A DNA stretch of 35,392 nucleotides from Verrucomicrobiia bacterium. GTDB taxonomy: Bacteria > Verrucomicrobiota > Verrucomicrobiia > Verrucomicrobiales > DEV007. The first letter of the stretch is position 1, and each line of letters begins with the position of its first letter. Positions 23,001 through 26,134 of the stretch are shown in pieces. The translations under genes were made by a program, and so were the position numbers. Location: NCBI GenBank assembly GCA_020439995.1, contig JAGROY010000105.1, positions 1 through 35,392 of the forward strand, written 5' to 3'. Below the pieces are notes generated by a model. The model ran no database searches, was not told the origin of the DNA, and saw only the letters and a list, made by a program, of their open reading frames with translations.

Positions 23001-24264
23001 CGGTAACCCACATGCCATCGCTGTGCTCAATGCCTCGGCCCTGATCGAAGGTGCCGTTGCCGGACTTGCATCATTGTTAGGAGACGCAGGAAGTGCCGTT
23101 TTCCAGCAGGCAGCGCTGCAAAGCCTGGCCGTCAACCTGCTTGCCAACGGCGGAAGTGCAGGGATCACTCTTGCGACTGCGCTCGCCACCATCCAGGACG
23201 CAGCGACTCAGGCCGAGGTTGATCTGAGTGAAACCAGTCCGCTGTTCGCAGCGGTAGCGCTGGTCGCCAGTTTCGAAACACCAGACATCAATGCCATCCG
23301 CTCGCAGCTTCCAGCGGGGATCACCGGAACCGACCGCGATCTCACTTACCTGCGATCCAGCACAAATGGAACGACCGAGCTGGTCGTCGAACTCGGACGC
23401 TCCGAGATGACCAATGGTGCGTTCCGATTCACCATCGATCCAGCGCTCGGATTCGTTCCATCCGCTGTCTCGACATTGATCGTCGATTCCTATGATGGCG
23501 TTGCGATTGGCCAAGCGGTTCCCGTGATTGGTGCGGATGGAACCATTGAGCTGTTTGGGTTGGCATCCCAAGGTATGGTAAACCGCGTGGCGATAGTATT
23601 CAAAGGCGAGGTCACCGGCGAGTCTAGCATTGCAACTACAACCATCGAAGGTGGCGAATCCCAGCGATCGATGGTGCGCTCCATCACCATTCCCCTGGGT
23701 GGCCGGCGGGGCATCAGCGATATTCTGCTGGAGAACGCCGACACTGGCGAAGCCGTGGATGCCGTCATCGCCTGGTACTTCTATCCCGGCATGCAGACTC
23801 TTCACATAACGTTCCCCGAGATGACCGGCGGCTCGCTGCCGGACGGCAACTACCAGCTCATCACTGTCGACGTGGCAGGCACAGCAACGGGCAGCATCGA
23901 AGTCTTCCGCTTGTTTGGTGACGCCAATGGCGACCGCGACGTCGACTTTGCCGATACCTTCCAGTTCCAGCGCGCGACCAACACCCTGTCCGGAACCGAT
24001 CGCTACGATCCCCGCTTCGACCACGACGCCGATCGCGATGTCGATGCCCTGGATCTGTTCCGCTTCGCCCAGAACTTCCTCACTGCGCTGCCCGCACCAC
24101 CTGTGGTGGCAAAGCTGGTCGCAGCACCAGTTGTGGAAGATCCAGAACCGCTTGCGCTAGCCTGGAGCGCGGTTCCGTGGGTCGTAGACCTCGGATTTAC
24201 CTACTCACTGATCCATGGGGATGGAGATGCTGAGGAGGTTTCGCCGCTGGGCGTCTTCGATTGA
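2041..24264 (+). CDS. Giant LEPR-XLL-type surface protein with duplicated lysozyme-like/peptidoglycan-binding/metalloprotease cassettes and C-terminal dockerin-like repeat
   Basis: 7407 codons without a stop. The listed start is GTG 2041, but ATG 2050 (MVKELDD) is equally possible; the frame is closed upstream by TAG at 2002-2004. LEQRILLSAD at residues 49-58 matches the LEPR-XLL motif that opens very large exported proteins of Planctomycetota and Verrucomicrobiota; there is no classic signal peptide. In order: NWSDPANWDGGIVP at about 161-174 opening a glycine-rich beta-repeat stalk to about 1050; spacer block S0 and long block A1 (about 1300-1885); cassette 1 (about 1894-2720); cassette 2 (about 2746-3520); a Pro-Glu linker (about 3522-3539); spacer S3 and block A2 (to about 4120); a beta-rich arm (to about 5470); three Calx-beta-like and three jelly-roll-like modules; two SdrD-like modules; a dockerin-like Ca-binding pair (7294-7338). 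No outer-membrane barrel, LPXTG motif or RTX nonapeptides are seen. Likely an extracellular adhesin with cell-wall-active domains; export route unknown. Confidence 0.93.
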   Translation: MELMVKELDDEQGWGISIAGDCARPTSDVRRRSQRGRLTARDAFEFEALEQRILLSADGMMAATDGGASASGGQADDEIRIEVSSDDLTDSAFGDSAESPFGGSGADAGSLFDFGSIEDQATVTENEPASINGAADGLDEDEPVVLAVTAVSFTGKGDGINWSDPANWDGGIVPEKGDFVSIGASTVRIGSTESVVVGSIDGTGTLELSGNLDVDGTSSLGTLLHSGSNSSTLGGAGNLTVTNYDFRHGRIAGSGTLTIPAGGSFVASTVFAKSLAESRVIENLGTMQIQAALNVAVGSSVRIDNQGAIDFQGSVFLGSSTTLSALVHNQKGATIVKSTGTGAGGLQANVRLVNDGEIEVRSGNFQIRSGQNDAITAPTGASVSAIVGENTYAGTVRANAGTTLEFFNGVHDFASTGAGFGAGTILVSQGRVFGQGTFTPDKLEFTNANGTFAAATAVLSTLEIKNGAKVDFSGNVSVGRLEFVNGTLGGGGTVTVSGSAHLGGTLSAINMVGSGKLVIADGVTAQVDGFGGKLLHDTFNLELRGTMNVTSRGGIGIQGDSSATFDIFGTYNVDANDLVQMGENKPLSGMVTIHPGGLFRTGSGTIWIRENIELINHGTFEAAGGNVTIYSGTNDALAIGSLHTGVFTVAKEATLTLPGGRHVFEKTSSFSGAGRVSVLTAVDLQGSYDLDDVRSDNNTADFRLTGDGNLGTLSHGTSNANAQLTIDGTATIQAFTAFGNNVTINGELRVAQTGSWNLSDITGTGQVTNLGTFNISGANLSGDLTIRNLGTMTIGGIGSFELAESSTIRFENAGTFVAGAWTSFALPASSSGVFINESAGTFRKNGIRDNDFSANFAFTNNGLIDVQQSSLIIANLTNILSPGNVLTGGRYHVIGGTLDLAGQAIGDNAATVLVSGTGSFPAIEAISVNLGTIQVQSGATLNFDNGIKNDGSLDIDATSTVSVPGDFLQLSNGKLVLEIDGASKEASAFSVSGEFLRDGALTLSVLNPSSIVAADSFPLGSYGTTTGSFATVNVPGIPAGAFAVGIEDGVIVFEVAEVSTAITLEIPNVVRISSDGIEGLILANPGDPIGRLVNPAVEFLGFDEFSVVGAFPDVLFNGTQIFVDGEALISELLSYLDLDGLVFDFDLVFDHVLTGGVPTNPVLDFDASSIGIGAIAGQLYPLLPSAIGETVIGAVEGAIDLATGVLEFGSELADVFLGQHFQLAGGVSTDNAIDFELLPSDISNDGLIGVLQAVGLLHDLFPELADTLISQIPLRKNGFAVNGFELPPAINWLFAQLVEVRGGSQNLDLELELGEIWTSSARVQFNADGAAILPDLDSPELDGVLTLTDIVNGEIDLMTGATDFSAGALQGTLGDFINVTAESVSGVDEVTVYAADVNYSPNAPASAELLALTSVAGTIPALERAGQVPTITLPSLVVNHDGSVEIDQAEIDFPNGYDDAMGLAGFIPLAIDRVLIDFVDPNNLDAFTATTDAIVRLDRFNSNIPFDASLKIDGEEVADGSIITFGLHVASLKSGIFGVDALPEAELGISNLTALGSTFTGVIRVGATVDGALRNITGETHEVDAFFEIVSGLGVGSILEMIGDASRDGTVNVLAFVGELLRETDQNDNNQVTFGFRLTFRDSDVTFNFNQLSIENLFIDLGVVTIAASNATVNGQGDTEFNTVVIDFPNYDGIDGTIERIVRTGGSIEIVNAVVDLDGDASIGGVALFGADDTTITLNLGLLDDDGIWILDSASANSITFSAGSGSLFSEGVGFGAAINNVDGSFDFATRAFSAAASNLTIEVGGIVDVVGTDVAVEWDPLEDDPFAPVVTVGAISIGIGPLRGREGEPFGTNIESGDDGPALVVRPNGFTLDTVFAFSALEIPDPVSGVTLVEVINGDVAVFIDYLAGPNPQAQGFVDFTADSATLLPDLPGASLLRVMDDFDSDRARGLEGSIQFGTGIVNLTARVVEFPIENALIISAVGDATGAGIAITIDPDDNELATLRNLSVELPALVNLPQELLSLDTLVLRRDGFSLEKSVTGIDWDIALPAIADAQPGASESEGTSVPLAARNSTPVYTGVPGDQELGALSEKYESKGVGTVSWGTGDPGGKSYGSWQLAGKLGNPEAFLNSTQGAPFLAEFGDITPINNVFRSSLGSGTNADGSTWDFVAAWKRVAGAQPVAFNDAQHAYIEATHYDPLVEYALSLGIDINARGRVLQDVFWSTAVQHGVASTPNGKGEIILNRAFAGQIEISAMSDDEIIRRIYAERGRTTGQTATELLSKKDANGNLVPDLDENGVQKSVSAPELANFSSSSASNQLGIGRRFYNEMNDALNALFDVVPTNGRPLAGSVVPRRSTSAEKTEFVRQGLEDLGYLSAGAAISTAAIRAFQTANSDVLGTADYGKINGVFGKNEERVMLLALGQGTLPNQPAGREGIDFVFDYNGALEFFNTAGLAKRQALEAAANRIEALFDSDIRIEINVQLVSVTLPAGASVTGTSPFASPEFSPFAGFLPTVAEHKIKTGSDANGGDYDAGLVVVFSAEDAFDYTTGSTDAGKFDFQGLVMRELLQIVGVQSGIEWFGADIEAREVGSAGVWSTYDQFLASGPAAQPLIDSTTYTLDVGRWIGASRGGSDGAGLYFAGPNAVAAHGSTPLGLYSPVINAGNPLGFVNGQTAVLLDADQSVFEYYLLSSEFQPGVTKQSLAAVERGILLDLGFDLVELVALPLPPGPVTEAPLVNRSGEPVDRLVSIQNGSIHLLLDVTYGQSADVSGFVSFSADGAAILPDMPAPTGLRIVDDNADDSIRALEGIVEFGTGIVEIVARKVEGGVADVVTLTAMGDGSGAGVAITIDPADNELATLRNVELDFPSIERLPDGLLRLDEVVIRRDGFSLERELTGINWDVPLPKGPDPAGEEADPLVLPVNGDYDATGLLGELSARFESNGDPGIVSTGEGDRGGRSYGLYQFASNFDMPELFLASTHGAAFAADFAGMDSSTSVFADKWRQVADRDPAAFGLAQHEFSYDYYFDHYVDKVLAETGLDVNARSRVLQDVIWSTAIQHGRDTNVVTRMMDLNGLTSAELIALPDHALVKLIYAERGRENPDGSLARFGGNSADVQAGVKRRFVSEMNDALNVLFDNTTRVLTGSVGSGGQNAAADVTYVQNALVQLGYLTATEVSADTALSRTFVAIADFQADRSQILGLPDGVLGSDSERELLLATGAGNYLGESAIPAPEPKPLPEPGTNPTVQFVFDYSKAPEFQSGASSSLYRDALEDAARRIAILFDHTAVIEVEVTSYSDTTTTTLASAGSNVATDVPGFNPLAVQQEMITGIDQNGAAFDGEMEINLGQPWDFDNDVASGSYDFKSTIMHELLHMIGFLSLVDEDGSDYNAGTAITDAGHWATFDKFLTNASGVEVIDPTSYVVRQAVWTAVSVGGASPAAGLFFAGANAMAANGGNRVGLYSPSPWESGSSGSHVDDDNPELSLLLMAAAVADGPAARELSDIERGILLDLGFTLVAPGELPDPAPEPEPEPEPDPRPRLLSVENGSVHFFLDVTLGENAAVDGFLTFSADSAAILPDAPGDTGLRIEDDNPADNLPALSGAIDFGSGRVDIDVRKLAGGVSGIIEVDAVGVSVTFDPKADAKDDVLSLENLVVAVPALERTGLAPPSAEISNFVINHDGSIELSQAIVEFPDGYNKALNIAGVVPAEIDRLVLDWPNPENIEDFLATVDLTVDLAPFNETFTTTLKVDGVDVSDGGTLSVSFWSPDLRNGNFRVAQMGEIELSVSGVQVGGGTFDGSITVGAIADGQVQPIGGGDTGAEATGIFTITGGGDIGASIQLTGDHTDLPDGGGLLTLTGTANLTVGQTTGEVRFTARFENGSASFAINEVSLQNIEIITPVIEIRSTEVSVNVDTGRTEATNLSIIFPTFNNLTGSAELLVLDGNLALLENASISIDGAFGIDGIIEFADSSISATLTFVDNGGWTLDTSAANTITFGAGSATIFGAEGGAFGMGLTDVEGTINPQTGELNATAEQLDANLANGLVTVDAQQIEIDWDPDETDESAAVVTVMAATLTVGRIRDEDGAPLTATIGGAGQPGLIVTREGFTIRDASVTINFNIEGILDVQDLVFTASSINYTRGSPASLAGTVTFSAASATVGGELTGATAADLSGSLNLANGAFSLTSDFDLTLAGLVEVHADDVAINTGANATGPILLFPSASITATASLLSGISVEVTNLRLDRDRVWRVDNITISLPSDFNEKVGVAGILPFRLSTVAIDFTNGAARDYTISVDGQFDFSVFGNLPFTPVISIGDLTSASQITEALIANPGLSFIDAANPGFSFDVRVTDGRFTLQNTGLIVLGLSDLDVGPATLTGLVALGKYVNGNFDASEFGGLLSLSGFQIGGSPGAFSLGVAGTLNAGVMTLDGSFTASFGIQNILEVSNATILFGMTLRGIGNGQGLSLDRLELQGLNIGAVDVIISDLLTFRGTNVSLDFGADVGESFATFGSLGVEFGEGIGALAGIGGTVGNFGLAFDSSGDIEFVTGPNFFVEISGLDALEDIGLPDWLPINITEVAIVWNNFQASPGDFAVVLDVELRPIFGLNLSGSVEGLTIDIGKLRDGEFPITNIDAFTVSIDTEIAGFGIGGTLRLATVDFDAAGMIVDGPDTSSVVRTEFYLAVIGQMDFLNKEIEIRFAISSAGPLNFFVSYNDTDLSPAGGILLVPQIGLRITGLRGGISFGLDFPDVDSPDDLNGPAFSPTSDLTEAEWFDRLELQLADITDPMDVNSNFFAQPIMFEVGATLNSFYIPILFFDVDMMLSITPNGNGNPTFGGILMSGTIRIQVDDFEQDIAETKLFFDISNPGQSETTPAAGTEELPAQSNGTLLTRVSFFTITNFLPPENGGEAPLSLQGSLVFSAYDETGNGETNTLEIVAYAGIFINLGPVRPSAEGRIALRFEQDRFVADFSMNIDLLPGILGNVEAVGHAEFEYGAGIWGAFELTLNNPPLFDRLGIEISAKVVLRFNTLGTARSLTLVNFFTGAQIPVTLESRSFLLALEGRITFGNLFALVGNAEISFRLTDVDGDGAINVGPNGNDTFELAVSFDAQLVIGKVDDVNEDPAFAFFSDGLFIINNDGIAGKFEAGIVTNFPDALGIELDAAFLIQFNTMGRLVTYETFNGTIKSVEAGPPGVAGVSAGAYFLAQAGAVSNLNNPAVLRVWVPALPGQQPKQGNPVLNLEGQFRIIVAANLFEMRGATTIRILGQQINLELAMGFYFGANAGVAAKFSASLELNIVVASLSGQFDFEFNTRSVATLGIAPRTLRMFIGGANDGASPILNVLGIKVYGSIEVEFAADRFLFAFSAEIDVWGVIRGGVMGSIEIFFDGRVRFDLETYVEFNFSLLGTGVDGHARIRIEGDEDGLRFSGSFGGRGRILYVTIASIEGEFTSNGILHVEGRVFGIRYQDTLVLPGATGTASASASLQVEGQAPNEAEFAESDGTVDVKVQFSRGAPSGLPWSFDIDLLHQTGSVPGDARIVGVVDPVSNASISTSLSNGHARFNVPAGRDFVIVRLRIMEDSLNERNQESLLLQLRKVVGAVDVPQPYLQVLINDNDLPSAEAPGGALVFYDFEEQNNTNTYQFNRQPDPDVTSPVTGSAFIVRRLSENRSGTILSGATTPVSASGEIGFAMGNGGWDGTVSTGINETASIGSILGQPGNWNNIEHFYEFTIAANSLQAIDIGWLEFDVRSSNGGPSGWEVYWSRDGYAAPVAEGTHNSWTFRQAYAEIDSTIGGNNRIGPDSITFRIRGVGAASEDGKLIVDNVAVVRPANIIISSPSTFVENESSRIIQIDNIRGGQDRIILGYRVTGITATSNSDFSITAPPQPQPFELQPVAFATFGGGSFQATHSNYNVAIAIGGVLEGELVLPTGQSKLTLVIHEDNLAEANETLSIELFFIQGVGSISPPQTITITNDDPFTPPDDTIVFFGFDDPNPNYRALATTYASGVDSGGPLPGAPPQMGLRTEGGSPVYSSIGTSVTPWGLGASATTWSVLGNQNYERSFTFTIAPSSSSSTLHLDEFSFADLGFGGPANWRLEVISNGTTEVFTGSTSDAFSTSDHLFQARNPQRVDLGGESYSGAVTFRLVGYGGFFASGRWTVDNVLVTGHVEQVFVVGEGALRDYGAFTFQTVVEGSTVYFDANANAAFDRESDPFAISDGNGHALLEIDDALFDALGGSGFVYATGGTDVVKGVEMEFVMRGLLGRGDEVIVLSPLTTLLGAFQQNGIETAIGTQQIQKALGLSSQPLTSQAYSAQLGDSNPNAPAALRGAAIIHTLIDTGGAAIAASAGTTDHWPATQVQDAMLGALASVVATVPEGGMLDFADPAVLRSVLDRAARSLGADFRSDLSQAVADLLAEGIALINGVSVSYDSTFAENVGRIQKVMQTQVKAAILQLAQGTITTGDLRRETSAGQLAQWIADTQVNPLPVGLVTLDAIGTTVRELGATAREIVTVFGSSEAALPASLDQPLFRFTISDPGFVVPLVSSTLSIVAFEGVNLPGAWSVRTSAGGEVAQIETAELSIVSANLGSNGAGTYEIFAINGQLPADGSALIDTITWTGLYGATVSLEAPVTTVTEADGRGKVTINIVAAQADPNLIVRYAVATESASKGADFIVGAGEGTFNRLVTQATFTGQLAMTTAIRSFDITILPDTIGEATESILVLLSVVEGDAIVGASRVRIQIEDDGDALAPQDTLFSFASENVIKSPALKDGLIAHAVDSATLRTAFTLEPQIGYELVYRGVEFAATGSWRIAYAESGGAEVTVGSGSASDEPIALDFALTTTGPVEFRIYGAGAPVRDFFVMGEAVSLLPGTPIGGFEGRVSERPAAQVFVDSNGNLTVDSGEAATRTDSYGDFSFNRGYASMLVSPASADAMFLRAPINADGVTVLSPLSTLLGALEEIGTTPDQGSALLREVFGLSDQIDIAGFDAYGALADGNPHAIAVLNASALIEGAVAGLASLLGDAGSAVFQQAALQSLAVNLLANGGSAGITLATALATIQDAATQAEVDLSETSPLFAAVALVASFETPDINAIRSQLPAGITGTDRDLTYLRSSTNGTTELVVELGRSEMTNGAFRFTIDPALGFVPSAVSTLIVDSYDGVAIGQAVPVIGADGTIELFGLASQGMVNRVAIVFKGEVTGESSIATTTIEGGESQRSMVRSITIPLGGRRGISDILLENADTGEAVDAVIAWYFYPGMQTLHITFPEMTGGSLPDGNYQLITVDVAGTATGSIEVFRLFGDANGDRDVDFADTFQFQRATNTLSGTDRYDPRFDHDADRDVDALDLFRFAQNFLTALPAPPVVAKLVAAPVVEDPEPLALAWSAVPWVVDLGFTYSLIHGDGDAEEVSPLGVFD
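2185..2214 (+). other. LEPR-XLL-type N-terminal motif
   Basis: Encodes LEQRILLSAD, preceded by FEFEA and a basic stretch (RRRSQRGR). The motif is a recurrent N-terminal tag of giant proteins in this bacterial group and is presumed to concern export or sorting; its mechanism is not settled to my knowledge. Confidence 0.8.
2524..5200 (+). repeat. Beta-repeat stalk of the giant protein
   Basis: Roughly 890 residues of short Gly/Thr/Asn/Asp-rich strands such as GTLELSGNLDVDGTSSLGTL and GTLGGGGTVTVSGSAHLGGT, opened by WSDPANWDGGIVP. The pattern is that of parallel beta-helix passengers of haemagglutinin-like and autotransporter proteins. Repeats are degenerate at the DNA level, so they are old rather than recently expanded. 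Probable role is a rigid stalk. Confidence 0.65.
5935..7690 (+). repeat. Spacer S0 plus block A1 (first copy of long A block)
   Basis: S0 (about 5935-6240) has the spacer signature ARVQFNADGAAILPDLDSP. Block A1 contains TIPALERAG, VVNHDGSVEIDQAEIDFPNG, a GIWILDSASANSITFSAGSG segment and VEWDPLEDDPFAPVVTVGAI. Each of these has a colinear partner in block A2 at 13003-14400. Residue identity looks moderate, so the duplication is ancient. Confidence 0.7.
7720..10215 (+). repeat. Cassette 1: spacer S1, lysozyme-like, peptidoglycan-binding-like, inactive-looking metalloprotease domain
   Basis: S1 spans about 7720-8210 (FVDFTADSATLLPDLPG to TGIDWDIALP). A lysozyme-like domain (8281-9070) carries KYES with E2096, a Gly-rich GTGDPGGKSYGSWQ (Y2115) and VLQDVFWSTAVQHG. 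This resembles domains in phage-tail and VgrG-related proteins thought to cut peptidoglycan. A PG-binding-1-like domain follows (9112-9330: VRQGLEDLGYL, then AIRAFQ). The protease-like domain (9349-10200) aligns with cassette 2, but its active-site helix reads RELLQIVG (2567-2574) and the downstream His position is V2596, so zinc binding is probably lost. Confidence 0.65.
10276..12600 (+). repeat. Cassette 2: spacer S2, lysozyme-like, peptidoglycan-binding-like, intact metalloprotease domain
   Basis: Second copy of the same order. S2 covers 10276-10758 (FVSFSADGAAILPDMPAP to TGINWDVPLP). The lysozyme-like domain (10825-11460) has RFES with E2941, GEGDRGGRSYGLYQ (Y2961) and VLQDVIWSTAIQHG. The PG-binding-like domain (11500-11710) has VQNALVQLGYL. 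The protease domain (11770-12600) has HELLHMIGF: H3369, E3370, H3373, with H3399 in DAGHWATFDKFL as candidate third zinc ligand. The HExxHxxG pattern is that of zinc metalloproteases of the metzincin or a related clan. It is followed by a proline-glutamate linker at 12604-12657. Confidence 0.7.
12658..14400 (+). repeat. Spacer S3 plus block A2 (second copy of long A block)
   Basis: S3 opens with FLTFSADSAAILPDAPG; block A2 then has AVPALERTG, VINHDGSIELSQAIVEFPDG, GGWTLDTSAANTITFGAGSA and IEIDWDPDETDESAAVVTV. These match block A1 in the same order. The two A blocks therefore bracket the two enzyme cassettes. Confidence 0.7.
14400..18450 (+). other. Beta-rich arm of unknown fold in the giant protein
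   Basis: About 1350 residues of alternating polar and hydrophobic strands, for example FGLNLSGSVEGLTIDIGKL and VEFAADRFLFAFSAEIDVWG, with almost no predicted helix or cysteine. Segments loosely echo the A blocks (VRPSAEGRIALRFEQDRFVA, FEMRGATTIRILGQQINLEL) but no enzyme motif is visible. I do not recognise a family. Confidence 0.5.
18470..22625 (+). repeat. Calx-beta-like and jelly-roll-like modules, three rounds
   Basis: Calx-beta-like modules end in the usual acidic loop: LQVLINDND (about 18845-18870), ITITNDDP (about 19930-19950) and IQIEDDGD (about 22235-22258). Each is followed by a jelly-roll-like module that starts with a YDFE- or FFGFDD-type strand (about 18905-19510, 19975-20520, 22270-22625). 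The first two end in W/K-x-VDNV. The third is shortened and lacks that ending. Calx-beta modules bind calcium in adhesins; the jelly-rolls may bind glycans, which is inference. Confidence 0.55.
20530..23290 (+). repeat. Two SdrD-like plus helical PLTTLL modules
   Basis: Copy 1 (about 20590-21470) carries STVYFDANANAAFDRESDP then VLSPLTTLLGAFQ and an Ala-rich helical tail. Copy 2 (about 22645-23290) carries AQVFVDSNGNLTVDSGEA then VLSPLSTLLGALE and a similar tail. The D-x-N-x-N segments resemble the calcium-binding B repeats of staphylococcal Sdr proteins. The third Calx-beta/jelly-roll round lies between the two copies. Confidence 0.5.
23920..24054 (+). other. Dockerin-like paired Ca-binding loops at the C-terminus
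   Basis: Loop 1 is DANGDRDVDFAD (7294-7305) and loop 2 is DHDADRDVDALD (7327-7338), each followed by a short aromatic helix (TFQFQRA, LFRFAQNF). This duplicated F-hand is the type I dockerin pattern, frequent at the C-termini of giant proteins in this group where no cellulosome is known. About 69 further residues follow before the stop. Confidence 0.7.
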
Positions 24265-24844
24265 CTGCAACCGACGCCAATGTTGAGAGGGATTGGATCC
24301 ACAGATAGCGGAGATTTGTGTTGCCAGTGGATCACCACCTGACCCAGAGGTGAAGCCGTTGTCTCTGGACAAGGTTTTTGAAGATCCGCATATTTCATTG
24401 TCAGATTCGATCTTGCCAGGCAGGCGCTACTTCCTGACTGGGATCTTCAGTTTCCAGGGCTTGAAAGTTGAGATCCTCCAAGAGTGTGACTCTACCTCAT
24501 TGTTGCTAGGAGAAGTGTCCACGGTCGCGGGTAGCGTTGCTTCCGCATCATTGTAGAAAGTTGCCCTATATCGGCTGTGCCTTTGTGAGGATAAAGACGC
24601 CGGTGATCTATTCCGAGATCACACGGCGAGATCGCAATGCAGCCACTTTACAACAGATCTGCACCTTGTTGAAACGACCGTTCGGCAGCTCGGCAGCTGG
24701 AGCTCGTTGTCGTTGGCTGACTTGGCATAGGGTGCCTGACAGGAGGTTCGAAGCCTCTAACTGTTTGCGAATCCTCCATTTCTTTTCGGAGATCGTGGGA
24801 ATTCATTAGCTCGGGCTATGATATAGAGAACGCTGTAGAAACCA
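24265..24844. other. Gene-poor region after the giant gene
   Basis: 580 bp with no supportable gene. Short open frames on both strands show no family features. The only structure seen is a 7-bp inverted repeat (GTGATCT 24603-24609, AGATCAC 24616-24622) with a 6-nt loop and no T-run after it. The stretch merges into the sigma-factor pseudogene and looks like decaying sequence. Confidence 0.5.
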
Positions 24845-25388
24845 GTGACCGTAGACCCGAACGAGATTCCCAGTCCAGCCCCGAGCGCCGAATTCATCGA
24901 GCAGGTGACTCGGGTGCAGTGGCAGTTGCATGCCTTTGTCTGGTCGCTGGCTCGAAATGCCGATGATGCGGATGATGTGCTGCATGAGATCAATCTGGTG
25001 CTTTGGAGGAGATCGGCGTAGTTCGAAGCTGGGACGAACTTCGGTGCCTGGGCGTTCCGAATCGCGCAGTTTCGGGTCATGGAATTCCGGAAGCGACAGC
25101 AGCGTCCCATGCTCCATTTCGATGATGGCTTGGTCGAGATGTTGCCACTGAAGCAACGGTCGAGTTTGGCGGTAAGAAGTACGATGCGCGTGGTGAGGCG
25201 CTCGGCAAGTGTTTGGAGAAACTGAAGCCGGAACAGCGTAAGCTGATTGCCCAGCGCTACGAACCGGATGGTTGCGTGAACGCGATGGCCGCTGCCCAAG
25301 GGCGCTTGCCGAAAGCGGTTTCGGAGACGCATCGACGCATCGACGCATCCGCAAGTCGCCGATGCACTGCATTGCCAGGTCATCGCCC
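24845..25388 (+). pseudogene. Decayed ECF sigma factor (Rhodopirellula/Verrucomicrobium type)
   Basis: From GTG 24845 the frame reads FIEQVTRVQWQLHAFVWSLA then NADDADDVLHEINLVLWRRS, the sigma-70 region 2 of an ECF factor. An amber TAG at 25019-25021 follows, then the same frame resumes as FEAGTNFGAWAFRIAQFRVM. Region 4 appears in a second frame from about 25195 (ALGKCLEKLKPEQRKLIAQR), and the terminal RIRKSPMHCIAR lies in a third frame at 25344. Intact homologues end in a THRIRK-like helix. At 25327-25350 an 8-bp unit ACGCATCG is present three times and coincides with the last frame change. One nonsense and at least two frameshifts make it non-functional. Intact members are usually about 170-190 residues and control cell-envelope gene sets. 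Confidence 0.8.
25327..25350 (+). repeat. Three tandem copies of an 8-bp unit (ACGCATCG)
   Basis: Two exact copies and a third with C as its last base, inside the sigma pseudogene. An 8-bp gain changes the reading frame, and the frame carrying RIRKSPMHCIAR begins right after it, so replication slippage probably caused this frameshift. Confidence 0.7.
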
Positions 25389-25498
25389 TCAACGGGATCG
25401 GACGGGCCGGCGCCCTGGCCACCCCGGCGTTCTTCGCCGAACGAGGCCTCGACCGGATCCGACGAAGCCTAGAGCGATCTTTCCAATCGCAGATCAAG

Positions 25499-26101
25499 GA
25501 CAATCAGTGGTTTCGTGTGCCATTGCCCTGACAAGATGCGAGGCGGTGTCATGACCATGACGGTGACGACACTACCGCTTCGAACGAGCCCCATCAAACG
25601 TGGTGCGTGGTTGTTAGAGACGATCTTCAATCGTCCTCCCTCGGAGCCAAAGGTAGCGTTCGCCATCGAAGACGATGCGAAAGAGGCGGAGCTGAAGCAG
25701 AGCGTTAGCGAGCGATTCGAAGCGCATCGCAACCAGGCCGCCTGCTATTCGTGTCATGTCCTCCTCGATCCTCCCGGATTCGCCCTCGAACATTACGACG
25801 CCATGGGACAGTGGCGAGATGCTGATGGCTCTACGCCGGTCGATGCCCGGGCAGACTGGAACGGCGAGGCCTTCGATGGCCGGGCCGCGTTCAAAAGCCT
25901 GATCTCCGATAGCCTCACGAGTTCACCCGTGGATTCATCGAGCACCTCTTGAGCTATGCGTTAGGAAGAGAACTGGGAGTCCAAGACATGCCGACGGTAA
26001 GGCAGATCCAGGAACGCTTTGAAGCTGACGATTGGCGCTTCGGTCGGGTGAAAGTCGAGATCGCGAATGCCTATCCCTTCACTCACGTTCGGGTCGATTA
26101 G
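25499..26101 (+). pseudogene. 3' remnant of a DUF1592/DUF1588/DUF1585 protein
   Basis: Fragments match the C-terminal DUF1588 and DUF1585 regions of large secreted proteins typical of Planctomycetota and Verrucomicrobiota. They are RGGVMTMTVTTLPLRTSPIK, RGAWLLETIFNRPP, FEAHRNQAACYSCHVLLDPP (with a CxxCH haem-type motif) and GFALEHYDAMGQWRDADG. The frame then shifts near 25910 and continues as EFTRGFIEHLLSYALGRELG to a TAG at 26099-26101. A further shift is likely near 25528, where an upstream frame ends DNQWFRVPLP in TGA. The front of the protein, several hundred residues, is missing. The frame between about 25355 and 25528 is open but I do not recognise it. Confidence 0.75.
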
Positions 26102-26134
26102 AGATGACTGGCACGGACTGCCTTGGGGGGAGAC

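Noticed and set aside
2041..24264. RTX-type type I secretion substrate
   Set aside because: No GGxGxDxxx nonapeptide repeats are visible despite the nearby adaptor gene, and no ABC transporter is present.
24603..24622. Hairpin GTGATCT/AGATCAC as a terminator of the giant gene
   Set aside because: It lies about 340 bp after the stop codon and has no T-run; kept only as a note in the gene-poor region.
24742..24758. tRNA T-arm-like sequence GGAGG TTCGAAG CCTCT
   Set aside because: No matching acceptor, D or anticodon arms upstream, so no tRNA gene or clear tRNA-derived attachment site can be called.
24757..25503. 248-codon minus-strand open frame over the sigma pseudogene
   Set aside because: The plus strand shows clear ECF sigma fragments; the antisense product has no recognisable features.
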